Origin: Candidatus Gottesmanbacteria bacterium CG_4_10_14_0_8_um_filter_37_24
Lineage (GTDB): Bacteria > Patescibacteriota > Microgenomatia > 2-02-FULL-39-11
Direction of reading: 5' to 3'
Length of the DNA: 38,150 nt
NCBI GenBank assembly: GCA_002785215.1
Contig: PFMK01000083.1
Location: 1-38,150 of the forward strand
In this document: positions 31,370 through 38,150 of the stretch, one piece after another
Position numbering within the stretch: the first letter of the stretch is position 1
How the letters are laid out: every line of letters starts with the position of its first letter
The notes under the pieces: model-generated
What the model was told of the DNA's origin: nothing
Databases searched by the model: none
What the model saw: only the letters and a program-made list of their open reading frames with translations
Translations under genes and position numbers: made by a program

Positions 31370-33574
31370 TTATAATTTTGTTCTTCTCAATAACAATGCA
31401 TTAAACACAACTATCACTGACGATGCGCTCATCAGAAGTGCTGCCCATTCAGGTTTAAGAAGTATACCAAACGATGGATAAAGAACACCTGCAGCTGTTG
31501 GTATAGCAAAAACGTTATATCCTGTTGCCCAAATAAGATTCTGTATCATTTTGGAATTAGTCTTCCGACTGAGAGTTATAGCTTTTACCACATCCAGTGG
31601 ATCATTTTTCATAAGGACTATATCTGCCGACTCTACAGCCACGTCCGTACCTGTACCAATAGCAATACCCACATGAGCTTGTGTAAGCGATGGAGCATCG
31701 TTTACTCCATCACCAACCATTGCCACGATTTCACCGCTCTTTTGCAACTCTTTAATTTTGTTAACTTTATCCTCAGGTAAAACCTCGGCAAAAACCTTAT
31801 CTACATCCAGTTCCTTTCCGACAACTTCGGCCACATCCTTAGTATCACCTGTAAGCATGGCCGTCTTTATTCCCATATCATGCAGCTTTCTTATCGCTTC
31901 TTTTGATTCTTTCCGGATTATATCGGCAAGTAAAATTATCCCTTCCAGTTTGTTGTCAATAGCAACATACACCGGTGTTTTCCCTTGGACTTTAGAGTCG
32001 CTAAATTCAGTAATTTCCATTTCCAGACCTAATTCGCTTATTAACACCCTATTGCCGACAGCGACTCTTTTACCGTCTACTTCACCCGTTGCTCCCTTTC
32101 CGGGAAAGGATTTAAAGTTCTTAACTTCAGGAATAGCCAGTTTTTCTTCTTTAATCTGATTGACTATTCCTTTGGCAATTGAATGTTGGGAATTAACCTC
32201 AACTGTTGCTGCCATTTGTAATAAATCATTTCTCGAAATCTTTGTATCTTTATTTTGAATAATATCCGTTACACCAAACTCACCTTTGGTTAGTGTCCCT
32301 GTCTTATCAAATACCACGAAACTGATTTTTCGTGCAATCTCCAAACCCTTCATATCTTTGATGAGAATCCCGTTTCTAGCCCCAAGTGTTGAAGTAATGG
32401 TGGTAACTGTAGGAATAGCCAGTCCTAAAGCATGAGGACAGGCAACGACTATGGCAGCCACAGCAACTGTGGCAGCAAAAACAGCTCCCTGAGGAGAAAT
32501 AAAAAACCAATAAAAGAAGGAGGAAAATCCGGCTATGATTGCCACATAAAACAGTATTCCGGCTGCACGATCAGCCAGATGTTGTACGTTGGGTTTTGAG
32601 ACTTGGGCTTGGGTTATGAGTTTCATAATCTGAGAAACTGCGGTATCAGCTCCGGTCTTGGTTACCTCAATAGTTAGGGAACCATCCTGATTTATCGTTC
32701 CGCCGATCACTTTGTCACCCTTCTTTTTACCAATAGGCCGGGATTCCCCGGTAATCATAGATTCATCTACGGAACTTTCTCCCTCCAAAACCACTCCATC
32801 AATGGGAATCTTCTCACCAGGTTTAACCAGGACTTTTTCACCAATTTTTACTTCTCGGGTTTCCACATCAACTATTTCGCCTTTATCTCTTAATAGATGT
32901 GCAGAAGAAGGAATCAGTTTAGCCAGTTCTGCCAATGCTCCAGTAGCACCCCGAACTGCTCGCATTTCCAGCCAATGACCTAAAAGAAAGACAGATATTA
33001 AAGTTGAAATTTCCCAGTAGAGTGATTCTCCCGGAAAAAGAAAAGTTGCTACAACGGAAAAAGAATATCCAACTGTTATGGCAAAAACCACGAGAGTCAT
33101 CATCCCAGGATTTCTTTTTGAAAGTTCACCTTTGGCTGACCGGAAAAAGGGTATACCCCCAAAAAGGAAGATAAACGTACCGATAAGAAAAAGAGCTAAC
33201 TCTCTGCCGGAAAAAACGATATTTAAACCTATCCACTTTTGGATATTGGGAGAAAGCAACATGGTGATAAAGACAAATGGGAGAGTGAAAAAAAACCGTT
33301 TCCGGAATTCAAATTCCATTGACGCATGGTTTTCTTGTCCTTCATGATCTGATGAGGTCATAGGTACAAGTTTCATTCCACATTTCGGACAATTCCCCGG
33401 TTCGTCTTTTATGACATCAGGGTCCATCGGACAGGTATATAATCCGATACCTTTAGTAGGACTACGAAGTTCACGATTTTCTTCTTTATAATTAAGAGTC
33501 ATTCCGCACTTGGAACAGGTACCGGGTTTATCCGAGGATACTTCAGGATGCATTGGGCAAATATATTTTTCCAT
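31370..33574 (-). CDS. copB: P1B-3 type copper ATPase (CopB-like, CPH motif)
   Basis: A 734-residue heavy-metal ATPase. Its N-terminus has two heavy-metal-binding zinc-ribbon-like domains (residues 4-26 and 46-68: CPMHPE...PGTCSKCGM and CPMDPD...PGNCPKCGM) instead of HMA domains. The core has TGES at 275-278, CPH at 379-381, DKTGT with Asp423, and GDGVNDAP near the end. Helix 7 has GYNVFAIP and helix 8 MSASS. CPH marks the P1B-3 class, known for Cu2+/Ag+ transport. Followed within 5 bases by a small Met-rich membrane protein. Preceded by copper-box promoter 3. Confidence 0.93.
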   Translation of the reverse strand: MEKYICPMHPEVSSDKPGTCSKCGMTLNYKEENRELRSPTKGIGLYTCPMDPDVIKDEPGNCPKCGMKLVPMTSSDHEGQENHASMEFEFRKRFFFTLPFVFITMLLSPNIQKWIGLNIVFSGRELALFLIGTFIFLFGGIPFFRSAKGELSKRNPGMMTLVVFAITVGYSFSVVATFLFPGESLYWEISTLISVFLLGHWLEMRAVRGATGALAELAKLIPSSAHLLRDKGEIVDVETREVKIGEKVLVKPGEKIPIDGVVLEGESSVDESMITGESRPIGKKKGDKVIGGTINQDGSLTIEVTKTGADTAVSQIMKLITQAQVSKPNVQHLADRAAGILFYVAIIAGFSSFFYWFFISPQGAVFAATVAVAAIVVACPHALGLAIPTVTTITSTLGARNGILIKDMKGLEIARKISFVVFDKTGTLTKGEFGVTDIIQNKDTKISRNDLLQMAATVEVNSQHSIAKGIVNQIKEEKLAIPEVKNFKSFPGKGATGEVDGKRVAVGNRVLISELGLEMEITEFSDSKVQGKTPVYVAIDNKLEGIILLADIIRKESKEAIRKLHDMGIKTAMLTGDTKDVAEVVGKELDVDKVFAEVLPEDKVNKIKELQKSGEIVAMVGDGVNDAPSLTQAHVGIAIGTGTDVAVESADIVLMKNDPLDVVKAITLSRKTNSKMIQNLIWATGYNVFAIPTAAGVLYPSFGILLKPEWAALLMSASSVIVVFNALLLRRTKL

Positions 33575-33605
33575 ATTAATCTTATTGTACCTTAATAGTT
33601 AAAAT

Positions 33606-33638
33606 ATTATATTTTTCTTTTCATTAAGATTTTGTGAA
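33606..33638 (-). promoter_or_regulatory. Copper-box promoter 3 (copB operon)
   Basis: On the minus strand: TTCAC, 6 bases, TTAAT (33638-33623, 11-bp period), 11 bases, then a perfect TATAAT (33611-33606). Predicted transcription start is near 33599, giving a leader of about 25 bases. The promoter lies inside the 3' part of the 31-codon ORF at 33607-33702. Confidence 0.65.
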
Positions 33639-33702
33639 GAAAGTCTGGAATAAGATATAAATACCCTGTAGGACCTCTTATATGAATTTTACAGCAATTC
33701 AT
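33607..33702 (-). CDS. Possible 31-residue peptide upstream of copB
   Basis: An ORF of 31 codons preceded by a strong Shine-Dalgarno (AAAGGAGG, 5 bases from the ATG). The peptide begins MNCCKIHIRGPTGYLYL and continues to a basic end; it has a Cys-Cys pair. No homolog comes to mind. The start lies in a palindrome (TATGAATT/AATTCATA at 33681-33703), which could hide the start codon. The copB promoter sits in its 3' part, so it would be transcribed only from further upstream, for example from the DUF2933 gene. It may be a false ORF with a chance ribosome site. Confidence 0.35.
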   Translation of the reverse strand: MNCCKIHIRGPTGYLYLIPDFLHKILMKRKI

Positions 33703-33770
33703 ATTGTCCTCCTTTAATTCATCGTACAAGATGGTTCATTAAGTTTCTGTTAGTGGAAGATGAAGAATTT

Positions 33771-33798
33771 TTAATCCTTCGATTCCACTCAGGATTAA
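33771..33798. repeat. Palindrome of the CCTGAG...CGAAGG family at the DUF2933 stop codon
   Basis: TTAATCCT/AGGATTAA, an 8-bp perfect stem with a 12-base loop. The loop and stem carry CCTGAG and CGAAGG on the minus strand, like the palindromes at 27817, 29905 and 35541. The TAA stop codon of the DUF2933 gene is inside the stem (33797-33795). Confidence 0.6.
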
Positions 33799-33998
33799 TG
33801 TTTATGGTTACCGCCTCTCATCATCAATACATGAAGCAGCGGACATGCCAGTAAGATTGCGGCTGTACCGATTGTTGATATGGGTACTTTAAACAAAGTC
33901 ACTGCAATAATTGCAATTACTACTCCCGCCAAACATATTCCAAACGTTTTAGCAGAAATAAATGAAGTTTTTTGTGTATGAGTATCAATCTTATCCAT
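33795..33998 (-). CDS. DUF2933-like small membrane protein
   Basis: A 67-residue protein with a short polar N-terminus, two hydrophobic helices (about residues 17-37 and 40-58) with CPLLHVLMMRGG, and a His-rich tail (HKH). This is the DUF2933 pattern (a CPLxHxxMHGGH end), usually found by copper and heavy-metal resistance genes. It has a strong Shine-Dalgarno (AGGGAGGTGA, 5 bases from the ATG). A hairpin (34017-34043) stands just before it. No copper box is seen in its upstream region. Confidence 0.75.
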   Translation of the reverse strand: MDKIDTHTQKTSFISAKTFGICLAGVVIAIIAVTLFKVPISTIGTAAILLACPLLHVLMMRGGNHKH

Positions 33999-34016
33999 TT
34001 TTGTTCACCTCCCTTG

Positions 34017-34043
34017 GCCTCCGCAGCTTTATGCGAAGGAGGC
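34017..34043. repeat. Hairpin GCCTCC / GGAGGC before the DUF2933 gene
   Basis: A 6-bp outer stem with an inner GCA/TGC stem. On the minus strand the 3' arm ends one base before the AAGGGAGG Shine-Dalgarno. Possibly a related CTTCG-type palindromic repeat. A second small hairpin (GCCA-AAGC-TGGC) lies at about 34065-34076 in the same space. Confidence 0.5.
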
Positions 34044-34137
34044 TTAATTGAATAAAGCTATTGTTCCGGCCAAAGCTGGCTTTAATATTTAGTATAGAAA
34101 AAAAATTATGAAGATTGTATTAATGCTGGAAAGAAAA

Positions 34138-35535
34138 TTAAGTGATAGGAAAGGAAATAGATATAATGGTACCTTTTTCCACTTTACTCTCGATATCTAT
34201 TTTCCCTTTATGTGAAGAAATGATTGCCTGTGCGATAGCAAGGCCAAGGCCTGAACCGGAAGTTTTCTCATTTTTCGATCCCCTATAAAAACGCTCAAAT
34301 ATCTGCGGAAGATCTTTTTTGGCAATTCCGATTCCGTTATCTTTTATCTGTAAATAAACCTTGTGGGGTGTCTTATGAAGCGTGATAAAAACTGTCCCTT
34401 TCTCAGGTGTGTATTTCACGGCGTTGTCAACGATATTCACTATTGCATGAAATAATTTCTCTCTTTTCCCGTGTATTTTGATATTGGAGATAATATTTCC
34501 CATAATCTTTATTTTTTTTGAAGAAGCCATTTTTGTAGCTAAATCACGAATTTCTTCGATAAGTTCTGAAAAATCAAACATCTCAAATTGAGTGGTCATT
34601 TCCGCCTCTGACCAGGCAAGATCCAGAATGTTTTCCAGTGTTCCCGACATTCTTTTATTATCAATAAGTGTCTCGTCCAGAGCTTTTATATATTCGCTAT
34701 TTCTCCTGTCTTTTGAACGGATAACTTCAATATTACTTCGTTGAGTTGCAAGAGGAGTTTTAAGTTCATGCGCTATATCTCCGATGAATTGCCGCTCCCT
34801 TTTGAATGCCTGATTTAAGCGATCCAACAGACTATTAAATGTTACGGCTAATTCTTTTATCTCATCGTTTGTTTTGGGAGTGGTTACCCGCTCGTCTAGA
34901 TTTTCACTACTTATCTTTTTCAGCTTTTCAGAAATGGAAGTAATAGGTGCAATAGCGCTTTTGGCAAGAAGATATCCACCAAGGACTGTAGGTATTAAAA
35001 ACACAACAAAAACAACTCCCAGCATAAGAAGCAAATTATTCAGGGATTTTTCTATCACGTCGATTGGATGACCAACAAAAACCACCCCTAGGAGCTGACC
35101 ATTTTTATATATCGGATCAATCCAAAAACGTAGTTTAAGATCAGAAATAATATGATCAGTGATGTGAGGGGATTTAGTACGGGACGCTTGCTCAAATAGT
35201 TGGGAGAGTCTATTATCAAGCTTATCAAAAGTTACGGAACTTCCTACAATATTCCCTGTACTATCCATCAGAATTACGACCATTCCCGGTATGTCGCTAA
35301 ATTCTGTAAGAAAAGCATTTCTTGCCATCATCTGGCATGTTTGACACGATTTATTTTCTTCTCTAGTGATAACCTCCACAATTTTACTTCCATGAGAATC
35401 GAGAGTCGTATCCGTCTGCGAATAAAGAGTTTGTTTCGTAATCAGATAAAAACTGGTAAAGATAACAGCGGTAGCGATGAAAAAAGCAACAGAGTACCAG
35501 ACTGTAAGATGAAATCTCACGCTTCTTGTATTCAT
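34138..35535 (-). CDS. Sensor histidine kinase (CusS/CopS-like)
   Basis: A 465-residue membrane kinase. Helix 1 is at 12-33, an extracytoplasmic sensor at 34-165, helix 2 at 166-190, and HAMP at about 190-243. Dimerisation/phosphoacceptor His256 sits in IGDIAHELKTPLATQ, and the HATPase region at about 350-465 has N-box NIVDNAVKYTPEKG, G1 DNGIG and G2 GSGLGLAI. The sensor contains SCQTCQMM with Cys64 and Cys67 plus two Met, a candidate copper-binding site. It follows the response-regulator gene by 38 bases. Its own ribosome site (GAAGGA, 8 bases from the ATG) is part of a palindromic repeat at 35541-35561. With the regulator it forms a CusRS/CopRS-like pair at the edge of a copper island. Confidence 0.93.
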   Translation of the reverse strand: MNTRSVRFHLTVWYSVAFFIATAVIFTSFYLITKQTLYSQTDTTLDSHGSKIVEVITREENKSCQTCQMMARNAFLTEFSDIPGMVVILMDSTGNIVGSSVTFDKLDNRLSQLFEQASRTKSPHITDHIISDLKLRFWIDPIYKNGQLLGVVFVGHPIDVIEKSLNNLLLMLGVVFVVFLIPTVLGGYLLAKSAIAPITSISEKLKKISSENLDERVTTPKTNDEIKELAVTFNSLLDRLNQAFKRERQFIGDIAHELKTPLATQRSNIEVIRSKDRRNSEYIKALDETLIDNKRMSGTLENILDLAWSEAEMTTQFEMFDFSELIEEIRDLATKMASSKKIKIMGNIISNIKIHGKREKLFHAIVNIVDNAVKYTPEKGTVFITLHKTPHKVYLQIKDNGIGIAKKDLPQIFERFYRGSKNEKTSGSGLGLAIAQAIISSHKGKIDIESKVEKGTIISISFPIT

Positions 35536-35540
35536 AACAG

Positions 35541-35561
35541 ATCCTTCAGCAAGCTCAGGAT
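35541..35561 (-). repeat. Palindrome of the CCTGAGC...GAAGG family in the regulator-kinase gap
   Basis: ATCCT/AGGAT, a 5-bp stem around an 11-base loop. On the minus strand it reads ATCCTGAGC...GAAGGAT. The GAAGGA of its 3' arm is the only Shine-Dalgarno in front of the kinase start codon at 35535, so folding would hide the ribosome site. Confidence 0.6.
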
Positions 35562-35573
35562 GAAACAGTTTGA

Positions 35574-36248
35574 TTATACAGTTTCACTTATTTTGTATCC
35601 AATGCCATGCAGAGTATGGATTAACTTCACTTTTGCATTCTTGTCTACCTTACGCCTTATTGCGGCAACAAAAACATCAACTACATTGCTCATGCTGTCA
35701 AAGTTATAGTCCCATACATGTTCAATAATCATTGTCCTTGAAACAACTTCATCTTTATGACGAAGCAAGAGTTCCAAAACTGAAAATTCTTTGGGAGTTA
35801 GAGTAATTGCTTTCCCTCCTCTTGTTAAATTATGTTTTATCGGATCAAGTTCCAAATCAGCGATTTTAAGAATGGGTGATGATTCCTGTTTGCTTCGTCT
35901 GATAAGAGCATGTATTCGGGAACGAAGTTCCAGATAAGCAAAGGGTTTTGTAATATAATCATCCGCTCCGCTATCAAGACCGATAATTTTTTCTTCAAGT
36001 GTAGCCCTGGCGGTAAGCATTAGAATTGGGATCTTAATGTTTTTCTTACGAAGCTCTTTGCAGATTGTTATACCATCTACTTTGGGAAGTGTAATGTCCA
36101 ATATAATAAGATCGTACTCTTCGGACTGCGCAAGATATTGTCCTTCTTCTCCATCAAAAGCCATATCGACTGCGAATCCTTCCTCCATAAGACCTTTTTT
36201 CACCACGTTTGCCAGACGTCTTTCATCTTCAATAAGGAGTATTCTCAT
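35574..36248 (-). CDS. OmpR/CusR-family response regulator
   Basis: A 224-residue two-domain regulator. The receiver domain (1-118) has the acidic pair Glu7-Asp8, phospho-acceptor Asp51 in LIILDITLPKVDG, a Thr in LTARA at about 79, and Lys in YITKPF at about 102. The winged-helix DNA-binding domain (125-222) includes LTPKEFSVLELLLRHKDEVVS and WDYNFDSMSNVVDVFVAAIRRKVD-type recognition parts, which resemble the CusR/CopR/QseB branch most. The ATG is 8 bases after a TATAAT, so the mRNA is predicted to be leaderless. Its own promoter contains copper box 4. It is the best candidate for the protein that binds the four boxes. Confidence 0.94.
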   Translation of the reverse strand: MRILLIEDERRLANVVKKGLMEEGFAVDMAFDGEEGQYLAQSEEYDLIILDITLPKVDGITICKELRKKNIKIPILMLTARATLEEKIIGLDSGADDYITKPFAYLELRSRIHALIRRSKQESSPILKIADLELDPIKHNLTRGGKAITLTPKEFSVLELLLRHKDEVVSRTMIIEHVWDYNFDSMSNVVDVFVAAIRRKVDKNAKVKLIHTLHGIGYKISETV

Positions 36249-36256
36249 ATCGCAGT

Positions 36257-36288
36257 ATTATACACCAAGAAGATTAAGAATTTATTAA
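36257..36288 (-). promoter_or_regulatory. Copper-box promoter 4 (response regulator - kinase operon), leaderless
   Basis: On the minus strand: TTAAT, 6 bases, TTAAT (36288-36273, 11-bp period), 10 bases, then TATAAT (36262-36257). The spacing is one base shorter than in the other three. The TATAAT ends 8 bases before the ATG, so a leaderless transcript is predicted. A self-regulated two-component operon would be usual. Confidence 0.6.
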
Positions 36289-36430
36289 ATTTATCAGACT
36301 CTTCGCTTATCGGTAATTTTGCTCATAATAAGAAAAGTTTAACATTACGGTGGTTTTAGAAGATTCAAATAACGGTATCTTTCTCCTTCGCTTTAAGCTA
36401 CAGAGGATGAAAACGAGATTACCCTATTTG

Positions 36431-36480
36431 AGGATAATGGCATTTTTTGAAGTGCTACTCGAATAAGGTACTTCACGAAA
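36431..36480. repeat. Dispersed ~50-bp intergenic repeat, copy C
   Basis: This copy agrees with copy B (12574-12623) at 42 of 50 positions by eye. It carries the hairpin with one G-T pair. It lies in the 358-base divergent space between the regulator gene and the pilin-like gene. The rest of that space holds box 4 and otherwise nothing that I can name. Confidence 0.7.
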
Positions 36481-36606
36481 TACTTGTATTACTCCCTTTT
36501 TGAAATCTTGCTCTTATTTATTAAGATCTATACCAAAAAAGTTATTCTGCATCCAATTTTTAAGCTAATTATTGCTTTTATTTTCCTTTCGTGAAATGAT
36601 ACTATT

Positions 36607-38150
36607 ATGAATAGGAAGTCCTCAAAAAATCCCTTTCCTGAAGCAGAAATCATTAGCTCAAATGTAAGAACTCCTTCTAATTATTCTTTACCCCCATCTC
36701 CTCCAGTTTTAACAGCTAGAAGAAACTATAAAAAAACTATTTTTTTATTTACCCTTTGCTTTCTTATCTTAATTGTTAGTGGAGTATCTCTTTTTATATA
36801 TTTGGATTCACAAAATAATATTAAACCAGGTATACGTAATCCAAATGGTGATAAAGGAACTATTCTTTTCATATATTCATTAACATTTTTTGATCGGTCT
36901 GGGCAAGAACTTCTCGATAAAATATCTTCGCAAATAATAAAAGAAAATTGGCGTTTGGAGGTTTTACCTATTGATAAAAAGTTAACTAATACAACGCCAT
37001 ATGATGCTATTAACGCCTATATACCCTCTCTTTGGGGAAATGAAAATAAGGATTTTGAAAAACGAATACAAGAAATTAAAAATGCAACAGATATTCCGGT
37101 CGTTCTCTTTGTTAAAGGTAATAACTCAGAGAAAAATAAGGAAATATACTCTCATATATTATCCGAAAATAAATCGCAAATAATTGCTGTTGATAATCTT
37201 GGTAATAATGATTCTGATATTGATCTTATATCCAAAGATATTAATCTATTATTAAAGGCTACTGAAGAACATGATAAGCAGAATGATAAATTACGTATTG
37301 ACCAATTCCAAAGATTATCCAATAATATTTATGATTATTTTCTTAATCAGCAGAAACTTCCAGTAACATTATCTGACCCAGTATTAGATCCTGAAAGAAT
37401 AAAAGATCCAATCACAAAACAATCAATCGAATATCATAGCAGATCGAAGCAATTTTATCGTTTCTGTACTCGGTTTGATTGGAACTTTGCGAAATATCCT
37501 GATCCAATTAAATACGAGGACTATACCCATTTAAAGGGTCATGACTGCTATTACTTTAATGCTCAAAACAGGTTTAATCTTATACAGAAAGAAGAAATAC
37601 TGGACCAGATTCGTTTAAAGGATTTTATTGATTTAAGTAATATAGTCAAAGGTTATTTCCAAACAAAATCAGAACTTCCCGTAGATCTTCAATCTCTTTC
37701 CAACAACCTAAATGGTACAGAAATAAACGATCCTGAAACAAATGAGATATATAGGTATAAAAGAATATCCGAAACTGATTTTGAATTTTGCACTACGTTT
37801 TCCTCTGACTCACCGGCAACAGCGTCGTTAAAAGATATTGCAGATATATATAATAAAAACATACATAAACAGGGATATAACTGTAAACGCTTTATTATTT
37901 CAGATTATAAAGGTTTTCGAATCAACGAAATTCTAAAAAACACTTCTTTTGGTAATTGGGCGGATTATACTGACCATGTCGAAGTCGACGAATGGAAAAC
38001 CAGTGATGGTCGGATAAAAAGAATTGATAGAATCTCCACAGAACCAACAACCGGATACCCAAGCTATTATGCTGTCCAACTTACTCCTGGACCATATTCC
38101 TTTTTAACCTCAAGTAAAGTAAAAGTTATTGGAGGAAAATTTTACGATGT
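36607..38150 (+). CDS. Membrane-anchored protein with a tandem pilin-like (GspG-head-like) domain, partial
   Basis: The frame is open from ATG 36607 to the end of the window (at least 514 residues; the end is outside). Residues 1-40 are polar and Pro-rich, residues 44-65 are a membrane helix, 80-215 are an unrecognised region with a hydrophobic core, and two similar domains follow (about 228-320 and 340-440). Both have a helix (LSNNIYDYF / LSNIVKGYF), then a LPVTL / LPVDL turn, then a DP-x-T motif (DPITKQSIEY / DPETNEIYRY), then FCTRF / FCTTF, then GHDC / GYNC. This is the pattern seen in C-terminal heads of GspG-like pseudopilins of candidate-phyla bacteria. A further domain begins near 450. 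No Shine-Dalgarno is seen. Function not known. Confidence 0.65.
   Translation, partial: MNRKSSKNPFPEAEIISSNVRTPSNYSLPPSPPVLTARRNYKKTIFLFTLCFLILIVSGVSLFIYLDSQNNIKPGIRNPNGDKGTILFIYSLTFFDRSGQELLDKISSQIIKENWRLEVLPIDKKLTNTTPYDAINAYIPSLWGNENKDFEKRIQEIKNATDIPVVLFVKGNNSEKNKEIYSHILSENKSQIIAVDNLGNNDSDIDLISKDINLLLKATEEHDKQNDKLRIDQFQRLSNNIYDYFLNQQKLPVTLSDPVLDPERIKDPITKQSIEYHSRSKQFYRFCTRFDWNFAKYPDPIKYEDYTHLKGHDCYYFNAQNRFNLIQKEEILDQIRLKDFIDLSNIVKGYFQTKSELPVDLQSLSNNLNGTEINDPETNEIYRYKRISETDFEFCTTFSSDSPATASLKDIADIYNKNIHKQGYNCKRFIISDYKGFRINEILKNTSFGNWADYTDHVEVDEWKTSDGRIKRIDRISTEPTTGYPSYYAVQLTPGPYSFLTSSKVKVIGGKFYD

Noticed and set aside
33735..33755. A possible fifth copper box (ATTAA then GTTAG at 11 bp) before the copB region
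   Set aside because: The second half-site is poor and no -10 box lies at the expected distance.
1..38150. CRISPR array, tRNA or rRNA genes
   Set aside because: No regularly spaced direct repeats and no cloverleaf or rRNA-like conserved stretch was recognised; a tRNAscan-SE/Rfam run would settle it.

Overview
The window looks like a piece of a low-GC bacterial genome from the Candidate Phyla Radiation (Patescibacteria), most likely a Microgenomates-type lineage. That placement is an inference. It rests on a form III-like RuBisCO next to a ribose-1,5-bisphosphate isomerase, a giant surface alpha-2-macroglobulin with Ig-like repeats, GspG-head-like repeat proteins, start codons lying 7-8 bases after -10 boxes (leaderless mRNAs), and many small palindromic repeats in the intergenic spaces. 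No rRNA, tRNA, CRISPR array, integrase or transposase was seen.

Layout. 1-2445 (+): a MacA/MacB-type export system (partial membrane-fusion protein, ATPase, FtsX-like permease). 2446-2565: a degenerate heptamer repeat tract between convergent genes. 2566-4762 (-): R15P isomerase and RuBisCO, overlapping, two of the three enzymes of the AMP/nucleoside salvage route. 4809-7215 (+): an ABC-2-like ATPase/permease pair. 7477-10023 (+): a P2-type cation ATPase behind a structured, U-tract-ended leader. 10063-12378 (-): two SAM methyltransferases separated by structured repeats. 12636-21576 (-): a class A penicillin-binding protein (PBP1C type) followed by a 2141-residue alpha-2-macroglobulin.

21643-36248 is a copper and thiol-redox island, all on the minus strand. 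It contains an unknown Cys-rich membrane protein, a CcdA/DsbD-type membrane protein and a DUF1573 protein (operon 1); DsbA, an HMA-membrane-double-cupredoxin fusion, a CopZ-like HMA protein, a CopA-type ATPase with an extra helix and C-terminal domain, and a CsoR-like protein (operon 2); a CopB-type ATPase, a tiny Met-rich membrane protein and a DUF302 protein (operon 3); a DUF2933 protein; and a CusRS-like two-component system (operon 4). Four promoters in this island share a direct repeat of the form (T/C)TCAC or TTAAT, then 6 bases, then TTAAT, in register (11-bp period) and 10-11 bp from a -10 box. This is the layout expected for an OmpR-family regulator, probably the one encoded here. 36607-38150 (+) is the start of a membrane-anchored protein with a duplicated pilin-like domain.

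The most unusual feature is a 129-residue Hint (intein-like, BIL-type) self-processing domain inside the alpha-2-macroglobulin, sitting exactly where the protease bait region is expected. It keeps the N-terminal Cys, the TxxH motif and the terminal His-Asn, but is followed by Gln, so cleavage rather than splicing is predicted. Other noteworthy items are the predicted copper regulon, a repeat with two tandem palindromes that carries the start codons of two copper genes, a 24-bp repeat found in opposite orientation at two sites (one of them a clean three-way-junction fold), and two small ORFs in the copper island.
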